DNA from: an uncultured Treponema sp.
GTDB lineage: Bacteria > Spirochaetota > Spirochaetia > Treponematales > Treponemataceae
DNA length: 22,665 nt
Direction of reading: 5' to 3'
Assembly (NCBI GenBank): GCA_945833725.1
Contig: CAMAFU010000003.1
Coordinates: 1-22,665, forward strand
How positions within the stretch are numbered: the stretch's first letter is position 1; the number at the start of each line of letters is the position of its first letter. This document shows positions 20,691 to 22,665 of the stretch, in pieces. Made by a program: the position numbers and the translations under genes. The notes under the pieces were generated by a model. That model was not told the DNA's origin. It saw only the letters and a program-made list of their open reading frames with translations, and made no database searches.

Positions 20691-21785
20691 TTATTCCATT
20701 TTTTTAATAGAACCTTTTTCCAGAAAAAAAACTGATGTTGTAATCTGCCTGTACATTTCGTAAGGTTCGCCGGGCAAAAATGTACAAAACAGTTGGTCAT
20801 AATCAGGAAGAAGAGCAGTTACAGATTTTCTTTTGGCAGGATCCAGTTCCAGAAGTACATCGTCCATTAAAAGAACAGGTTTTTTTCCAGTCAATTGAGA
20901 ATAGTAAATTGCCTGACCAACTCTTAGCAATATAGAAACAAGCCTTCTTTGACCTGTAGATGCAGTAGAAATAAAATCACTTCCATTCCGTACAAATTTT
21001 ATTTTATCTCTGTGAGGTCCGCTCATTGTTGTCATTAAATTTTTATCCATTTCTCTTTTCTGCTCAAGAATAGACAGAATTTCGTTTTTATCGGCAAGAA
21101 TATTATTTTCAGACTTCCATGAAGGATCGTATTTTATACTTAAATTATCTATACCTGTAATTTTTTCGTATAAATTTCCAAAAAACTGATTAAACTGAAA
21201 AATTGCATCCCTTCTTTTTTTTATTATTTCAACTCCATTTTCTGCAAGTTGAATGTCGTAAATATCGAGCATTTCGTAATTTTTTTCTTTAAGGGCAATA
21301 TTTCTGCTTTTTAAAATTTTTCTGTAATTTCTGCTTAAATCGATGTATCTTAAATCATACATGGAAAGACACTGATCTATAAAAAAACGCCTTCTTTCCG
21401 GTTCACCTACAGCAAATTCCAAATCGTCATGGCAAAAAAGAACACAGGGCATTTTATTTATAAGTTCTTTTCTGTCTTTTACAGTTTTGCCGTTTCTATC
21501 AATCTTTTTTTTACCGTTTTCGTAGTAAATCGAAACATTTTCCGTTGAACCGTCTTCCATTCTGTACATGGTTTTTACGGAAAAATTTTCAAATCCTTTT
21601 TTTACCAATTCTCCGTCGTTTCTTGTTCTAAAAGAATTTCCATAAGCCGACATATAAATTGATTCAAGAACATTGCTTTTTCCCTGACCGTTTTCGCCAA
21701 CAAAATAAACCTCCTTTGAAAGAAGGTTTACTGTTGAGTCTTCAATATTTCTGTAATTTACAAAAGAAATTGAAAGAACAGGCAT
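20691..21785 (-). CDS. recF: DNA replication and repair protein RecF
   Basis: 364 residues, normal for RecF, an SMC-like ATPase that with RecO/RecR loads RecA at single-strand gaps and stalled forks. Walker A GENGQGKS is at 30-37, the ABC-type signature STASTGQRRL at 273-282 and Walker B VLLMDD at 304-309. HDDLEFAVGEPERRRFFID and MSGPHRDKIKF are RecF-specific. Starts 7 bp after the dnaN stop without an evident Shine-Dalgarno sequence, so translation probably depends on ribosomes finishing dnaN. That makes the in-frame stop inside dnaN relevant for recF expression too. Confidence 0.97.
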   Translation of the reverse strand: MPVLSISFVNYRNIEDSTVNLLSKEVYFVGENGQGKSNVLESIYMSAYGNSFRTRNDGELVKKGFENFSVKTMYRMEDGSTENVSIYYENGKKKIDRNGKTVKDRKELINKMPCVLFCHDDLEFAVGEPERRRFFIDQCLSMYDLRYIDLSRNYRKILKSRNIALKEKNYEMLDIYDIQLAENGVEIIKKRRDAIFQFNQFFGNLYEKITGIDNLSIKYDPSWKSENNILADKNEILSILEQKREMDKNLMTTMSGPHRDKIKFVRNGSDFISTASTGQRRLVSILLRVGQAIYYSQLTGKKPVLLMDDVLLELDPAKRKSVTALLPDYDQLFCTFLPGEPYEMYRQITTSVFFLEKGSIKKME

Positions 21786-21792
21786 CAGATTT

Positions 21793-22665
21793 TTACATCT
21801 GCATTGGCATTACAATGTGGAAATAATCTTCTGCAGGCTCAGAAAGAATTGTAACGGCTTTCATTTCGCCGGAAAATTCAAATTTTATTCTGTCGCAGTT
21901 CATTGCTTTAAGAGGTTCTTCTATGTAACGGAAATTCATTGCTATTGTAATTTCGTCTCCGGCATATTCACATGGAATTTCAACTTCTGCATCTCCAGAA
22001 TCAGATTCCTGAGAAGTAAGTTTAAGAACACCCGGACAAATATTAAAGAAAATTCTTCCGGATTTTTTATCTACCATGATTGCCATTCGTTTTAAGGATT
22101 CAATAAGTTCAACTTTATTTACTTTAAAGTTATAAAGCTGAGTTTCTGGAATAACCCTCATATAATTCGGAAACTGACCGTCTATTAATGTTTAAGAAAG
22201 CTCGTAATTTGCAAACTTAAAGAAAATAATTTTATCAACAATTGAAATTGAAACATTTCCTTCATCGGAAAGATGCTTTGCAACAATATTAAGAACTTTC
22301 GGATGAACAATGGCAGAAGGAAAATCGTATACAGATTCTTCGAATTCTTTTGAAGCATAAGCAAGTCTTCTTCCGTCTGTTGCAACCATTACAAGTTTGT
22401 TTTCTTTTTTTTCGAAGAAAACACCGTTCATAAAATATCTTGTTTCGTCAGCACTTACAGCAAAAGAAGTTTGACTTATCATCTGTTTTATTTTTTTAGA
22501 AGCTACTTCAAAGAAAGGAACATTTTCTGTGGAAGGAAATTCAGGGAATTTATCTTGTGACTGACATTTTAACTGGAATTTTATTTTTTTTGTTGAATGT
22601 CTTATTATTGCTACAGTCTGGTTTTCTTTTTGCTGCAAATCAAAAACAATTTCACCTTCATCAAG
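21793..22665 (-). CDS. dnaN: DNA polymerase III sliding clamp (beta), 5'-truncated by the window and interrupted by an in-frame TAA
   Basis: The processivity clamp that rings DNA and tethers polymerase. The window holds about 290 codons; the gene continues past the right edge, where the frame stays open. Domain II is seen in FPEFPSTENVPFFEVASKKIKQMISQTSFAVS and LVMVATDGRRLAYA, domain III in VNKVELIESLKRMAIM, and the normal C-terminus in YFHIVMPMQM. At 22192-22194 the sequence reads ...YELS-TAA-TLIDGQFPNY. Both sides are in the same frame and together match the conserved S-x-L-I-D-G-x-FP-x-Y segment linking domains II and III. One substitution (for example TCA to TAA) explains the break. Possible causes are a sequencing or assembly error, or a true nonsense codon. 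The next in-frame ATG (22159-22161) has no ribosome site. Confidence 0.92.
22192..22194 (-). other. In-frame TAA within dnaN
   Basis: This stop codon sits between ELS and TLIDGQFPNY with no frame change across it. The other genes here also end normally, several with TAA, so codon reassignment is not supported. Confidence 0.9.

Noticed and set aside
22192..22194. Stop-codon recoding (selenocysteine, pyrrolysine or alternative genetic code) in dnaN
   Set aside because: Those systems use TGA or TAG, while this is TAA, which ends several intact genes in the same window.

Overview
The window looks like chromosomal DNA from a Treponema-like spirochaete. It is AT-rich. It carries the replication-origin gene set (dnaN, recF, a DUF721 gene, rpmH, rnpA, yidD, yidC, khpB/jag), an archaeal-type phenylalanyl-tRNA synthetase beta chain as spirochaetes have, and a cyclophilin-FKBP fusion lipoprotein of a kind known from treponemes. 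The genus is an inference from gene content and order; no rRNA is present to confirm it. No tRNA, rRNA, CRISPR array, transposase or prophage was seen.

Layout. 1-5832: the 5' end of an asparagine synthase-type gene (minus), a secreted alpha/beta hydrolase, phosphatidylserine decarboxylase and sfsA (all minus), then malic enzyme and a small exported protein (plus). 5833-13770: htpG (minus) diverges from pheT (plus). A Nudix hydrolase and an FMN reductase form a minus-strand pair that diverges from the ABC-F gene ettA (plus). 13771-22665: every gene is on the minus strand. From right to left these are dnaN, recF, DUF721, rpmH, rnpA, yidD, yidC, khpB, an exported protein of unknown function and the cyclophilin-FKBP lipoprotein, followed by an HTH/desulforedoxin regulator.

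How the genes fit together. The right third links clamp loading and repair, the rpmH-rnpA pair, membrane insertion (yidD, yidC), an RNA-binding partner (khpB) and periplasmic folding (cyclophilin-FKBP) in one co-directional block. The left two thirds is a set of small housekeeping units separated by GC-rich, hairpin-rich intergenic repeats.

Main points of interest. (1) A phenylalanine-rich 32-codon leader ORF precedes and overlaps pheT and resembles the enterobacterial PheM leader, suggesting attenuation or translational coupling of an archaeal-type synthetase. (2) dnaN has a single in-frame TAA between clamp domains II and III. (3) An HTH regulator is fused to a desulforedoxin-like Cys4 domain and keeps a complete internal ribosome binding site at the fusion joint. 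(4) Several genes without a Shine-Dalgarno sequence have a -10 hexamer ending exactly 6 nt before the ATG, which predicts leaderless mRNAs. (5) A dispersed family of modular GC-rich intergenic repeats is present, together with a MITE-like element flanked by 9-bp direct repeats.
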